Of a stretch of 64,000 nt of DNA, positions 32,572-44,210 are shown piece by piece (position 1 is the stretch's first letter; every line of letters starts with the position of its first letter). Source of the DNA: Phragmites australis (Eukaryota > Streptophyta > Magnoliopsida > Poales > Poaceae). Position numbers and translations under genes: made by a program. Under the pieces are notes generated by a model that saw nothing but the letters and a program-made list of their open reading frames with translations, did not search any database and was not told the DNA's origin. The stretch lies in assembly GCF_958298935.1 (NCBI RefSeq), contig NC_084927.1, positions 16,272,001-16,336,000 on the forward strand. The letters run 5' to 3'.

Positions 32572-35500
32572 AGATTTGAGAATTATTGGATTGAGCAAGA
32601 GCACTTTATGGAGATTCTACAGCATGAATGGTCAATTCCTACGAGTCATTTTGACAAAGCAAAAAGTATTGTGGCCAAGTTCAAAAATTTAAGAAGAATT
32701 TTTAGGCACTAGCAAAAAAATCTGTCAAGTTTGGCTTCTACTATTTCCAATACTAAAGTCATCATTATTTTGCTTGATACACTTGAGGATTTCCGTGATC
32801 TCTCGTTGCAAGAATGGAATTTCAGAAAAATACTTCAACAGCATCTAGCTCATTTGCTTGTTTTGCAGAAAATTTATTGGGTACAAAATGGTAACTTAAA
32901 TTGGATTAAATTTGGGGATGAATGTACGCAGTTTTTTCATGTGAATATCACTATCAAGCATAGAAAAAATTCTATTATGTCTCTAACAGATGCCTCCAGG
33001 AAAATTTATTCCTCTCATGATGAGAAAGCTGCCATGTTATGGGAAGCTTATAGAGATCGCTTGGGTTCTTCAGATTTATCAAAAATGCACTTTGATTTAG
33101 CGAGTTTGCTTCCCCCTAGAAATGATCTTGAATGGCTGGATCTGCCATTCTCTAAAGAGGATATTGGTAAGATAATTGCAGGCCTTCCTTCAACTAAGTC
33201 TCCCGGTCCGGATGGTTTTAATGGGGAATTTTTAAAGAGGTGTTGGTCTATCATTGCTCAGGATTTTTATGATCTATCCCAGGGATTCTGGGAGAGAAAT
33301 ATTAATGTTCAAAGCATCAATGGCTCTTTATCACTCTTGTGCCAAAGAAAGACAACCCAAGTCTTGTGGGAGATTTTTGGCCCGTCGCTTTGCTTAATTC
33401 CTCCATTAAGTAGATCACAAAAATTCTGGCTGACAGACAGGAGAAAGTGATTATTCTTCTTATTCACAAAAATCAATATTGGTTCATCAAGGATAGGTCA
33501 ATTCAAGACTGTTTGGCTTGGTCTTTTGAATATCTACATCTCTGTCATTATTCTAAAAAGGAGATTGTTCTTCCAAAATTGGATTTTGAAAAGTCTTTCG
33601 ACAATGTGGAGCATCAAATTATCCTGGATATCTTTTTTCACAAAAGTTTTAGTCAGTGTTGGATTTCTTGGATCTCTGACATTCTTCAATCTGGTACTTC
33701 TACAGTTCTTTTGAATGGGGTGCCTGGAAAAGTGTTCCATTGTAGAAGAGGGTGCGGCAAGGGGATCCCCTTTCAACCCTCCTCTTTGTTTTGGCTATGG
33801 ATCTTCTACAGAGTATTTTAAATAAAGCTCTCTTTGTTTTGGCTATGGATCTTCTACAGAGTATTTTAAATAAAGCTAAAGATCTAGGTCTCCTTCATCT
33901 TCCTCTTAAAATTGGGGCTAATCAGGATTTCCCTGTTGTGCAATATGCTGATGACACACTTCTTATCCTTCAAGCTTGCTCCAGACAACTCTTTGTGCTT
34001 AAAACTTTGCTCAATACTTTTGTTGAATCTACAGGTTTAAGGGTCAATTATTCAAAGTCAGTCATGGTTCCTATTAATGTGTTGGATGAGAAAATGGACA
34101 TTCTTGCTAAGACTTTCAATTGTCAAAAAAGAAGTCTTTCCTTCACTTATCTAGGTTTACCTTTGGGTCTTACAAAACCCAATCTCGGACATTTTCTTCC
34201 TCTAATCAATAGAGCTGAAAGAAGGCTTATTTGTACTTCGACTCTTTTATCCCAAGCTGGTCATCTTGAAATGGTGAATATTGTTCTTTCTTCTTTGCCC
34301 ACTTTCTATATGTGCACTCTCAGGCTTCCTTCGTGGGTTATAAAACAAATTGACAATTATAGAATGCATTGTCTATGGAGGGGGTATAATTTGATTGGTA
34401 AAAAGCCACCACTAGCTTCATGGTAAATGGTCTGTAGACCTAAACAGGATGGAGGCCTTGGTATCATAAAGTTGAGAACTCATAATGATGCTCTGCTTCT
34501 CAAGAACCTTCATAAGTTTTTCAGCAAGAAAGACCTACCCTGGGTATATTTAATCTGGGAGAGCTATTACAAAATTGAACCTTGCATTCCAATTCTAGAA
34601 GAGGGTCTTTTTGGTGGAGAGATACAGTTAAGTTACTGGATATATATAAAGGTGTTGCCTCTCCAATTGTTGGAAATGGATCTTCAGTTCTCCTGTGGAT
34701 AGATATTTGGAATGGTTTTGTTCCTTCTCTTTCTTTCCCTGAGCTCTTCTCTTTTGCTGGAAATGATAAAATTACTCTTCAACAGGTTTCTCAGCTGAAT
34801 AATCTAACTGAGTCTTTTCATTTACCCCTGTCTGTTCAAGCTTATCAGGAGTTTCAGCAGCTTCAAGATCACCTTTCTTGGTTACCTTTTACTTGTCAGA
34901 ATGATACATGGACTTACATTTGGGGAAGTGCCCTCTTCTCTGCTAACAAAGTTTATATTTATCTTATGGGACATAGACCTATTCTACTGATCTTCAAATG
35001 GAACTGGAGAACTTGTTGTCAAATGAAGCATAAAGTTTTCTTTTGGTTGCTTCTAAACGATAGGCTTAATGCAAGAGAGCTTCTGCGATAGAAAAATATG
35101 ACACTCCCTTCTTATACTTGTGATCTATGTTTTTGGCAGCTTGAAGAAACTCAATTTCATCTTTTCCTCTCCTGCAATTTTGCTAGGAACTACTGAGCAT
35201 CGCTAAATCTCCAGTCCAACCCCAATGTTAGCCTGTTTCAGAATTTCATAATCTTCAAGAGAAAACTTGCTATACCTTTTGCAATGGAAATTACTAGAAT
35301 CATGTGCTAGAGCATCTGGGTGATTCGGAATGATTGGGTTTTCAATGATTTGCCTCCAACCGTTCAAGCAATTTGGCAGTTTTTTCAAGCAAGATTTTGC
35401 TCGAATAATTAACCGAGCTAAAAGTTCTAGAGTTGATGACATGTGTCAATGGCTTGCTTCTTTAGAATAATTGTTTTAGGGCTTTTCTTGGTTTTTGTTT
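32572..35500 (+). pseudogene. ORF2 fragment of L1-b (reverse transcriptase and zf-RVT)
   Basis: Reads LNWIKFGDECTQFFHVNITI, PSTKSPGPDGFNGEFLKRCW (RT start), [60 protein letters not shown] (intact YADD catalytic box near 33945), FTYLGLPLGLTKPNLG and a zinc-binding zf-RVT-like region (WNWRTCCQMKHKVFFWLLLN, 35000; CDLCF ... HLFLSC, 35125). There are frameshifts near 33350, 33450 and 33750, and stops after 34426 and 35091. It includes a 48-bp tandem duplication. Confidence 0.87.
33782..33877. repeat. 48-bp in-frame tandem duplication in L1-b RT
   Basis: CTCTTTGTTTTGGCTATGGA and the following bases occur twice in a row, adding 16 residues ([16 protein letters not shown] repeated) just before the YADD box without shifting frame. 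Confidence 0.88.
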
Positions 35501-35601
35501 TTGGTTGGTAATCAATTTTTGTACTCTCTCTTTATTTTAAATTTAATACATAATCAATAGGGGATGATCCTACTATTTCATCAAAAAGATGAGTTAATGT
35601 C

Positions 35602-37043
35602 GGTTTTTTTGGGTAGAACCAATATTGATGCATTACTCCTACCTTGAATTATTGATGTTTCCATCCTTGTAACCTGGGTATAACAATGTTGATGTCTAAC
35701 TTAAAAGTTATCTGAGATACTTAGAAATGCATAGGTCTTCGGTAGAAGTTGAGTAGTGGTTGGACAATCATTCGTGAGCTATAAGACTTAATTACTTTCA
35801 TGATGATAATGATGTTGGGATGAAGAGTTTGTGAGAATAAGACAAGATGTGGGAGGTGCTAGGGGTAGGTCGGGGGAGGAACCCAGATACCATAGACTGC
35901 TTGCATCTATTAAGCACTGACCGTTGTTATCGTTAGCTTTAGCACTTTCCGTACTACCACATATTCGGATAATGGACGAATAAGATAATTATCATACGCC
36001 ATGTTGACGCTTGTTGTGCGTCCCTATGACTTGTAAAAGAAAAAGAATAAGAAGTAAGGTGCTGGGGAGCCAGAGGTGTCTAGGACACACTTGCGGTAAC
36101 CCCAGTGTTATAGGAGCATATGCAAGTGGGTAGTTGTGGGTATGAGAAAGATTTTCTAGTGGGATCAAGAGGATGGACTCGAGTAATGTGGGTAAATATG
36201 TACCCCTGTATGATGTAAGATCAATTCAAATTATCGTGCTCTTAGTCATGAGCATGCTTCTACCCATCCTCATCAATCGCAGAGTTCCGTTATTGGATTG
36301 TTAGGGTATGTTGCGAAATTGTTGTGATAGTTGATGATGAGTTGAGATAGTTCAAGTTGTAGTTATGTTTATGTTGATGATCTTAGGATAGGAGGGTACA
36401 AGGTTAAGTGTAGATGCTCACATACTTGAGTCCAACAATGCGTTTGCATATGAATTCAATTAACCTTGTAGCTGATTCCTTGCTACCATCCTCAATTGCA
36501 TAATCCTTGGAGTTGGGTTATTATATGTACCCATCATGGATTAAGTCTTGCGAATACCTTCATACTCATGTTTGTTTTGACAAGTTTTGCAGGTGAGGAA
36601 GAATTAGTCTTCGCTTACTTCACACCCACTAATGTTGGTGATGGGCAAGAGTAGTGCTATCTACTTGAGTGATGACATTTTGCGTGGTGCCTCAGGGCAA
36701 CTGGCTTCACCTATCTTTTGTTGTTGATAGACTTTATTTTTCTGCTGCGTAACATCTCTAAGTAGCTAGGAGGTGCAGTTGTTCTTTTGTCCTTCTAGCA
36801 TTCGTTTCCTATAAATGAATGAAAAATTATAATCACTCAAAGACTTGTAATATTTCTATAATTACTCGCTCTTTATTATGCCTTGATGTGATGAAACATG
36901 TTGGAAGGGCGTGTGTTCCGATCTTGGGCATAAAACATATGCCGATACTACCAAGATTTGATTCTGGTTAATCATTATAGTTGTAATTATGTAAATAATC
37001 ATCCTAATGATTAATCCAAATACAATTTGGACGATTCCTCACA
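35602..37043 (+). other. Right half of LTR I
   Basis: Noncoding sequence between the L1-b duplication and the LTR end. No reading frame of interest. CCTATAAATGAATG near 36810 could be a TATA-like or polyadenylation region, but its function is unclear. Confidence 0.5.
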
Positions 37044-38339
37044 GCACTAGGAGAAGAGGAAGCGAGACATGAGTAGGCAATGCCAGGAACTGGTGAAGAG
37101 GAGTGGGGTTTTTCCTCCTTGAACAAAATGAGGGGGTGGGCTAGGGGTAGACAAAATGGCACGAGTGGGAGAACCGCCTAGATAAAAAATTGTACAAGAA
37201 AAACTTCCTTTAGGAACCCATCTGAACTGTCTATTGCGCCCATGTTTGAGGCACACCCTCTCAATATGACCATATCCAAAGCATGCCTTACATCGGATTT
37301 GTTCACTATAGTCTCTGACGAGATGGCCCATACCCAGACATTTAACACAGCGGCTCGAAGCGGAGGAAAACCATGGCAAACTATCCTCAGAGCCACTCTC
37401 TTGTGCAGGAAAGCAATTGATTGCTTGTTCATTCCCAAGGGCTACTGAGGAGAGAGCCTTGGTCCAAGCAGCAAACCACTCATAGGAGTTGAGGCTGGGG
37501 GAGGACATGGGCGATTAGATAGGGCGACGACTGCACACTCCCCACCTGCCTCATCGATGAGGGACAACAACTTCACCACAGGCTAACCCCTAGGGAGGGC
37601 GTGGCAAGGCCAGAACCAGAGGAGAAGGCCAAAGAACCATGGCACGGTAGGGGGTGGTAATTTGAAAGGCAAAGCTTTGAATTGAAAAAATGTTGGCCCA
37701 CAACGAACCAAGAACCCAGGCAAGAGCTTCCCTGCACAGGAATGGGGCAAGAGACTTTGCTGGTCTTAATGGCGGTGGGAAGAACAAGGGGAATGGATTT
37801 CTTTATAGGAGAGGAGAGGATCAGCCTCTCAGCAAAGGAGACCTGATTGGAAGGGAAAGATGCATATTTCTTTTTATTACTCAAATGTGAGACCAAAGTC
37901 TACTGCCTCTCTTCTCCAGCTAACCAAAGCATCTCTTCTCTTCTCTGGTCAGGGCCACCATCACGCCAAAGATGGAGATAAACATCAAAGCTATTAGCAA
38001 TCACTCTGCGAAGGTCATAGAACATGAAACCCACCTCTTTTGAGGCAATTGAAAACCTGAAGTGCTTGTTAGACTCAAGCTTGACATGAAAACCCACCAG
38101 AGAACCTCCAAGAATGGAATACAAAGCAAGACTCACAGAGTCCTTCGAGAGACAGAAGGTAAATCGACGAAAAACAACCAAGAGGAAGAAGCTGCCATGT
38201 ACAGAAGAGGAGGGGTGGTGTACCGCTGAGTTGAGACGATTGAGCACCTTTGCTTGGAAGTGCACGCCAAGGGAAGGATCGAACCCATCTAGGTGGGGAA
38301 TGAGCTCACAAATGGGAAAAAGTTGTTACAATAGCCCAA
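37044..38339 (-). pseudogene. ORF1 of L1-a, N-terminal part with zinc knuckles
   Basis: From the right: LIPHLDGFDPSLGVHFQAKV, then FRFSIASKEVGFMFYDLRRV ... VYLHLWRDGGP, a DUF4283-type fold as in plant L1 ORF1. Further left are two CCHC knuckles: CVKCLGMGHLVRDY (last Cys replaced by Tyr) and CKACFGYGHIERVC (complete), at about 37400-37270. The frame is broken at 37897 and continues past the LTR I insertion at 31125. Confidence 0.8.
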
Positions 38340-38352
38340 AGCATGTTGAAGG
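38340..38352. repeat. Target-site duplication of L1-a (right)
   Basis: AGCATGTTGAAGG. The H integrase frame resumes here as SMLKEK, then a TAG before GEAISTAIFILNHAL. Confidence 0.85.
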
Positions 38353-40527
38353 AAAAGTGTCTCCTCAGAACAGTCTAGGGTGAGGCAATCTCCACCGCCA
38401 TCTTCATCCTCAACCATGCACTGACTCAGGGCATCGATGGCAAGACTTCGTACGAGGTTTGGCATGGCATGCGGCTGACGATGCACTTCCTCCGCACCTT
38501 CGGCTGCATCACGCATGTCAAGAACGTGAAGCCTCATCTGCAGAAGCTTGACAACCACAACATTCTTATGATCTACGTCGGCTACAAAAGCGGATCCAAG
38601 GCGTACCGGGTGTATGACCCGGTTAGTAAGCATGTGCATGTGATGCGCAACATCATGTTCGATGAATCTACAGTGATAACCCCTTCATTGTGGAGTACGT
38701 GATCACCAGGGAGCTAATGCACGACACACGTATGAGCTCCCCAGACCACGGCCAAACACTTCCGCTAGCAACACCTGTGGCTGTGGTAGATCAAACTCCG
38801 GTGGTGATCGAACACATCACACCACCCACGGACGACTTCAAGCTTGATGCACCTACTGAAGAAGATGATCCCTAGCGCTACAAAACCATCAACAACATCC
38901 TCAGTCTGACAACTTCACAAGGGTATGCACCGTGCCAACTCGACCTTGACAAGCTTCACATGGTGAGCGTCGAGGAACCAACAGCTTCACTAAAGCATAG
39001 AAGAGTGACATCTGACGGAAGGCAATGCAGGAGAAGATGAACTCCATTAAAGACAACAAGACGTAGAGCCTTGTTGATCTCCCTATAGGTTACGGCGCGA
39101 TCGGCCTGAAGTGGGTATACAAAGTAAAACGCGATGAGCGTGGAGACATCATGAAGTACAAGGCACGCCTCATCAAAAAAGGCTATGTCCAACAAAAGGG
39201 GATGGACTTCGATGAGGTCTTTGCCCATTTTACCCGTCAGGAGATAGTGCGACTCCTACTCGCTATCACCAGACATCAATCCTAGGAGGTTCACCATATG
39301 GATATGAAGACAACATTCTTAAATGGTGATCTCCGGGAGGAGGTTTACGTCGTGCAGCCACTCGGCTTCATCGACAACAAGCATAAGAACAAGGTGTTGC
39401 GTCTCCACAAGGCGCTTTGCGGTCTACGCCAAGCACCGCATGCCTAGAACGAGAAGCTAGATGCCACTCTGCTCACACTCAGGTTTCATCGCAACAGCTC
39501 CGAACATAGTGTACACACGAGGTGAAAGTAGGAGTCAGTTGATCATGGGCATCTACGTCAATGACTTAATCATCATCGGTGACAACATCAGTGACATCCA
39601 TGAGTTCAAGGGGGAGATGAATAACATATTCTAGATGAGCGATTTGGGAGCGTTTAGGTACTACCTCGGCATCGAAATGCACTAGAGCCTGGACAGCATC
39701 AAGCTCGGGCAATCCACCTACGCACTAAAGATTTTGGAGAAGGCTGGGCTGGTAGACTGCAACCCTTATCAGACTCCTATGGAGGTACGCCTCAAGCTCA
39801 GCAAGTCAAGCTCCTCCCTGCCAGTTGATGCTACTCTCTTCCAGAGTCTAGTCGGGAGCCTCCGGTACCTTGTCCACAACTAGTCAAACCTGGCCTATTC
39901 AATAGGCTACGTCAGCCGCTTCATGGAGGCGCCACTTGAAGAGCACCTCATCGTCGTCAAGCGCATATTGCTCTATATTGCAAGGACAAGAACACTAGTT
40001 GTTCTCTACACACCCAGGAAGAAGAAGAGTGTCTGGCCATGTCTGCTAAGTTACAGTGACAATGACATAGCTGGTGACATTGATGATAGGAAGAGCACCT
40101 CTAGGATAATCTTCTTCCTTGACGGCAACCCCATCACCTAGTAGTCGTCCAAGCAGAAGGTGGTGGCACTGTTGTCCTGCGAGGTTGAATATATCACCGC
40201 GGTCTTCGTGGCATGCCAGGACGTTTGGCTGGCATAGCTTCTGAGTGACATGCTCAAATCAGAGCCCACCATGCCAATCTTGAAGGTGGACAACAGGTCC
40301 ACAATCTCTTTAATAAAATATCCAGTGCATCATGACCTGAGCAAGCACATCGATACACATCATCATTATATCCAGGATTGTGCAGATCAAGGCCTGATCG
40401 ACATCGAGTTCATCCGCACGAATGAGCAACTAGCAGACATTCTCACAAAGCCTCTCGAGCGCGTTAAGTTCATAGAGCTCTGCGCAAAGATTGGCATTGT
40501 CATTACCCAAGAACTGCATCAGGATTA
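38353..40527 (+). pseudogene. Integrase C-terminus, RT and RNase H of H
   Basis: GEAISTAIFILNHALTQGID and FLRTFGCITHVKNVKPHLQK end the integrase. The RT follows: IGLKWVYKVKRDERGDIMKY (39100), [20 protein letters not shown] (39290), then IYVNDLIIIG (39550), where the catalytic Y-V-D-D box has Asn for the first Asp. RNase H reads LLSYSDNDIAGDIDDRKSTS (40050) to QLADILTKPLERVKF (40430). Many stops lie where Trp or Gln is expected (TAG at 39064, 39283 and 39445 regions). Confidence 0.87.
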
Positions 40528-40536
40528 GGGGAAGTT
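40521..40536 (+). promoter_or_regulatory. Polypurine tract of H
   Basis: AGGATTAGGGGAAGTT just after the RNase H stop and just before the TGTTGC start of the 3' LTR. Confidence 0.7.
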
Positions 40537-41323
40537 TGTTGCAAGATTTTAATCCTGAGTAGTTAATATTCTTTCAGTTTCTGTTTGCATGCAAATTAGT
40601 GGTCATCCATTTCAGTTTTTTAGTTTCTATGCAGTTAGTGTTTCCGTTACTGCACAGATACTGACAAATTGAAATGCATGACCACTAATTTGCATGCAAA
40701 CAGAAACTGAAAGAGTACTAACTACTCAGGATTAAGAAAACTAACTGCTCAGGACTAAAATCATGCAACAAACTTCCCCTAATCCTGAGTAGTTAGTATT
40801 CTTTCAGTTTCTATTTGCATGCAAATTAGTGGCCATGCATTTCAGTTTCTACGCAGTTAGTGTTTCTGTTACTGCATGTAGGTCTTTAATTAGCAGTTTC
40901 TGCATGTAGGTCTTTAGTGCTTAGACATATGCTAAAGAGCTAGTTGTGAGACTTTGTTTGGATTATAAATAAAGAAGAAAACAGAAGCTGCAAGCAGTTG
41001 AGCGCAACACAAATGAGGGAAGACAGGTGTATGAGGGAAGTTTGAGGGAACCATTGTCGAAGCAAAGGGTTGAAAATGTCTCAAGAAGAACCGATGATGT
41101 GCTTGCATTGCTCTTTAGCCTGACGCTAAATCAGTGTGCAGACTCGGGTGCGGCTCAAGTGGAGCAGCAGAAACCCCTCCGTGAGATTGATTTGTTCTTC
41201 CAGGAGTCAAGCAGGAGAGAACAACATTAAGGCCAAAAAACCAGAACAGTTTTTCCGCCTTGGTATTGTCTACAGATGTTATTCAACGAAGTTCATGACT
41301 TCATGCTCTATGTTTTTGGAAAT
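40537..41323 (+). repeat. 3' LTR of H, internally inverted-duplicated, cut by C
   Basis: Starts TGTTGCAAGATTTT. The first 120 bases or so recur inverted at about 40665-40786, including the flanking polypurine tract, and then a third time in direct orientation from about 40781. A TATA box (TATAAATAA, 40964-40972) follows in the unduplicated part. The right end is missing because element C begins at 41324. Confidence 0.7.
40964..40972 (+). promoter_or_regulatory. TATA box of H 3' LTR
   Basis: GGATTATAAATAAAG; typical LTR promoter sequence. Position relative to the LTR start is shifted by the duplication. Confidence 0.5.
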
Positions 41324-42043
41324 TGAGGAACCAAGTTGAAATGTGACTTGGTTTATATGTGATGAGTGATTGACAAGGTTGTCGATTTGGTTTGTCGAGT
41401 TTTGGATTGCTTGAGATTGGTTTGAGAATTTTGATAATGGACTAACTGGAGTTAGAGTTGGAGAAATGTGTTTACTTGTCTCATGGTGTGCAATTGATGG
41501 ATGTAACTTGGCGGTCAACGGCGAGTGATCAGGGCTAAGCGGGTGCTTGGTGCCGAACAATCAAGGAGGTCGGACAGAGTCAAGAGTGATCTTAGTTGTA
41601 CATGTGGAGGTCAAGCAAAACATAAAACAGAGGACGAAAATGGCATGTTGACAAAGTCAACATAAGGGATGCCGATGCAAGTGACAAGATAGCCCGAGGG
41701 ATCAGCAGTAGGAGAGACTTGCCAACGGTCAGGATCGTAAGATTGAGTACACGTGTTGACATCAAAGTGCTTACTTAAGGTGTAAGCAATTGGCGAGTCA
41801 CGCTTTGAGAAGCATTAGAGGGTTTCACGGTTGGGCCTCAAAACCGTGAAAGGATTAGACGAGTATGTGGCACCATCGCAAAGCTTGCATCGAGATGAAG
41901 CTAAGTCATGAAGGTGCAGTGGCTATTCGATGGATGGAGTAAGAAATGGACTAAAATTCCCTCAGTGGTAAGTAGAAGTGTACTGCAAGATAATGGTATT
42001 TTGGTAACAAGCTAGGAAACTTAGAGGTCAATTTTCTTAGACC

Positions 42044-42051
42044 TATAAATA
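42044..42051 (+). promoter_or_regulatory. TATA box of LTR C
   Basis: CCTATAAATAGATGGG, aligned with the TATA boxes of A and B. Confidence 0.6.
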
Positions 42052-42718
42052 GATGGGTGGGGCTATGTGAGAGTTTGAACTAGCCACTTGATCCCCTTGT
42101 GCTACGCATTTGAGAGCCTAGTGCTAGAATTTTAGAGGCGAAGATAATGATTGCTTAGCCTATGTAATAGGTGAGAGTTTTTTTTAAAAAAAAAATCCTT
42201 GTTATCCGTCTAAAATAGGGTTGACCTCATTGAGTAATGAAGTTTATGTTTTTGCATATGCTTGAATTCCCCTCCTTCTAGTCTCTCTCTATTGGTTCCC
42301 TTGCAAGTTTGCAAGTTTTTCTTTTTCGGTTGTGATTTTCTTTTTCTTTTTGAACTGCTGTTTTTCCACCTTTGTGAAGTAATTCTTCTTGTTGCTAGAG
42401 GCATAAACGTTCATATATTCATGTATTTGAGAGGGTCTTGAATCCCCTTGCCTCTAGATCATCAACTTGGAGAGTTGCTTATTTCGGTGATTGTCGTTTT
42501 GCTTTGTTATTCCTTCAAGTTTAAAGCTTTTGTGTAAAAAGACACATGGAATTTTCTTTAATAGAGCCTATGGTTCATATTTCATAAAATTTATGCTTCT
42601 GTTTGTGCATTTTTGAGGAGTGTTGGGGTGAACTATGAGTAGGCCATCTATTTCATAAGAAATTTGTAAGGCGCATATTCACCTTTTCCCCCTCTAGTCG
42701 CCTATCTCAGTCCTACAA

Positions 42719-42731
42719 TTGGTATTAGAGC
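42719..42731 (+). promoter_or_regulatory. Primer-binding site of C
   Basis: TTGGTATTAGAGC two bases after the LTR end (42717). One base differs from the usual initiator-Met tRNA complement. This confirms 41324-42717 as a 5' LTR. Confidence 0.8.
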
Positions 42732-42781
42732 TGGTTTGATCACTTGTTGACCTTAACTGGCTTTGTGATCCTTATGCAACA

Positions 42782-44210
42782 ATGGATAGAAGTGGGAAAA
42801 TTCCTTTCTTCGATGGTCAAGGTTTTTCGTACTCGAAGGTGCGTATGGAGGCTTATCTCCAAAGCCAAGGAAGTTCAATATGGGAGATTGTGGACTACAA
42901 CTATGTGATTCCTGTTGCTTATTTTTCTTCGGCCCAAATTGAACATTATGAGGGTAACAACAAGGCTCGCAATATATTGTTCACTAGTCAGAGTCATAAT
43001 GAGTTTAATAGAGTTCAGCACCTCCGTACTGCTCGTGAGATCTGATCCACTATTAATGTCTTTAATGAGGGTACTAACTAGATCAAGGCCAAGCGCCAGA
43101 GCACGTACAACCAGGAATATTAGATGTTCGTACAAACACCTAGAGAGTCTTTGGATGCTATGTTTGATTTAGGTTTTGATGGAATTGTTAGCAACATTAG
43201 ATCCGCTGGTGTTTTGCCCTATTCTAGTCATGAGAGAGTGATCAAGCTTCGCTATGCTCTTAGCGTAGCATATTGAAAGTTAAGATCTCAAGCATTGAAG
43301 AGTCACCAAGTTATGACATGTTAACTTGCAATGAACTCTTCAACAAGCTCAAGTCTACCAAGATAGCCAAGGCGGCTCGAATCGGTCTCGAAAACCCCAT
43401 GTCTCAAAACATAGCGTTGGTTTCTAAACCTAGTAGTGGCAAGCAGGTTGGAGCTAATTTTTCTTATGCTAAGACTTCACAAAGTAGATTTGCTTTGTCT
43501 TCCTTGGTTTATATCACAGAGGAGTAGGTGGATGTACTGGATGATGAGGACCTTGCACTCATTGTGAAGAAGTTCGCTCGCTTCTACAACAATATAAAAC
43601 ACCAGGGGAGAGGGGGTTCTCGCGCTTGTTTTGAGTGTGGTGAAACCACTCACTTCAAGGCGGAGTGCCCCAAGCTCAAGAAAAAGAAGAACAACGACCA
43701 CGACTACCACAAGCACAAGAAGAAGAAGAAGAACAAGAAGCCCTTCTTCAAGAAGAACTATGACAAGAGTCCAAGAAGGTGGCCAAGGCAGCTTCTAATG
43801 CGTTCGTGGCAGCTCTCAGTGACATCAAAACCTCTTCAAGCGAGGAGGAGAGCTTAGAGAAGGAGGAACCACAAGTGAAGGACAAGAAGAAGGCCAAGGT
43901 CTTCACCGGCCTCTGTGGATGACAATGACAATGAAAGTGACCCCGAGCTTGATCCTTCCAAGGTATTGCCTTCCTATGACCAGCTTTCCATCTAAGTCGA
44001 TACCTTGAATGATGCTCTTGTTAGCCAAGATAGGTTACTTAAGAAAGCTGTGCGTGAGTTGAAAGATCTTAGGCCTAAGTATGAGTCTGTCTACTGAACT
44101 TGCAGTGCTTAGGTCTAGGCCTGATGTTGAGGAGTGTGAGAGTTGTTTAATTGTCATGGCTGAACTTGCTAAGCTACCGCATATGCTAAAGAATAAGAAT
44201 GAACTCGGAC
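42782..44210 (+). pseudogene. Gag of copia element C
   Basis: Opens MDRSGKIPFFDGQGFSYSKV, a copia gag start (DUF4219/UBN2 type). After frameshifts around 43045 and 43270 it reads IEESPSYDMLTCNELFNKLK, and then a CCHC zinc knuckle CFECGETTHFKAEC (43626-43670) with a lysine-rich tail. It continues with stops through VEECESCLIVMAELAKL (44130) to about 44210, where it joins element D sequence. It would have been the particle protein; now broken. Confidence 0.82.

Larger units (their letters stand above)
32572..35590 (+). mobile_element. 5'-truncated L1-type LINE (L1-b) inside LTR I
   Basis: Contains only the later part of ORF2 and ends GGGGATGATCCTACTATTTCATCAAAAAG, the same 3' end as L1-a with an A-rich tail. 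An 11-bp duplication flanks it. The endonuclease domain and ORF1 are missing, as expected for 5' truncation during target-primed reverse transcription. It is one of the youngest insertions by nesting, yet the coding region is also broken. Confidence 0.85.
31126..37043 (+). mobile_element. Solo LTR I (gypsy-like), itself split by L1-b
   Basis: Starts TGTCACATCCCAAAAATC and ends ATTTGGACGATTCCTCACA, with TG...CA termini and near-matching 5-bp flanks. L1-a ORF1 reads on either side, so this is an insertion. Without L1-b it is about 2.9 kb. A pyrimidine-rich, GC-rich leader-like stretch (31440-31740) lies 300-600 bases in, the same layout as the E LTR, which suggests + orientation. No gag or pol remains. 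It carries repeated GTCTGAC palindromes, such as AGTCTGACCATCAGACT (32122-32138). Confidence 0.7.
25124..38339 (-). mobile_element. L1-type LINE (L1-a) inserted in H integrase
   Basis: On the minus strand: ORF1 with a DUF4283-like region and two zinc knuckles (38265-37044, continuing 31125-29480), ORF2 with endonuclease, reverse transcriptase and a C-terminal region (28830-25160), and a 3' end reading GGGGATTGCCCTACTATTTC. That 3' end is nearly shared with L1-b. A 13-bp target duplication flanks it. Removing nested LTR I leaves about 7.3 kb, close to full length, with the extreme 5' end perhaps missing because ORF1 lacks a clear start. Confidence 0.88.
21968..41323 (+). mobile_element. Copia element H (Ale/Retrofit-like), host of the nested LINEs
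   Basis: Order on the + strand: LTR-like hairpin with TG...CA ends (21968-22102), primer site, leader with a MITE, gag, protease, integrase (split by L1-a at 25123/38340), RT, RNase H, polypurine tract (40521-40536), and a 3' LTR with an inverted duplication that is cut at 41323 by element C. Order protease-integrase-RT-RNase H is diagnostic of copia. The 5' LTR-like hairpin and the 3' LTR do not resemble each other beyond TGTTG, so the 5' end may be rearranged. All frames carry stops. Confidence 0.8.
41324..44210 (+). mobile_element. Copia element C, 5' part only
   Basis: A 1,394-bp 5' LTR (TGAGGAACCAAG...CAGTCCTACA, same family as A and B), a primer site and gag, then an abrupt end near 44210 where minus-strand sequence of element D begins. 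Pol and the 3' LTR are absent. C lies in the H 3' LTR. Its truncation and fusion to D suggest a later deletion or rearrangement. Confidence 0.82.
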
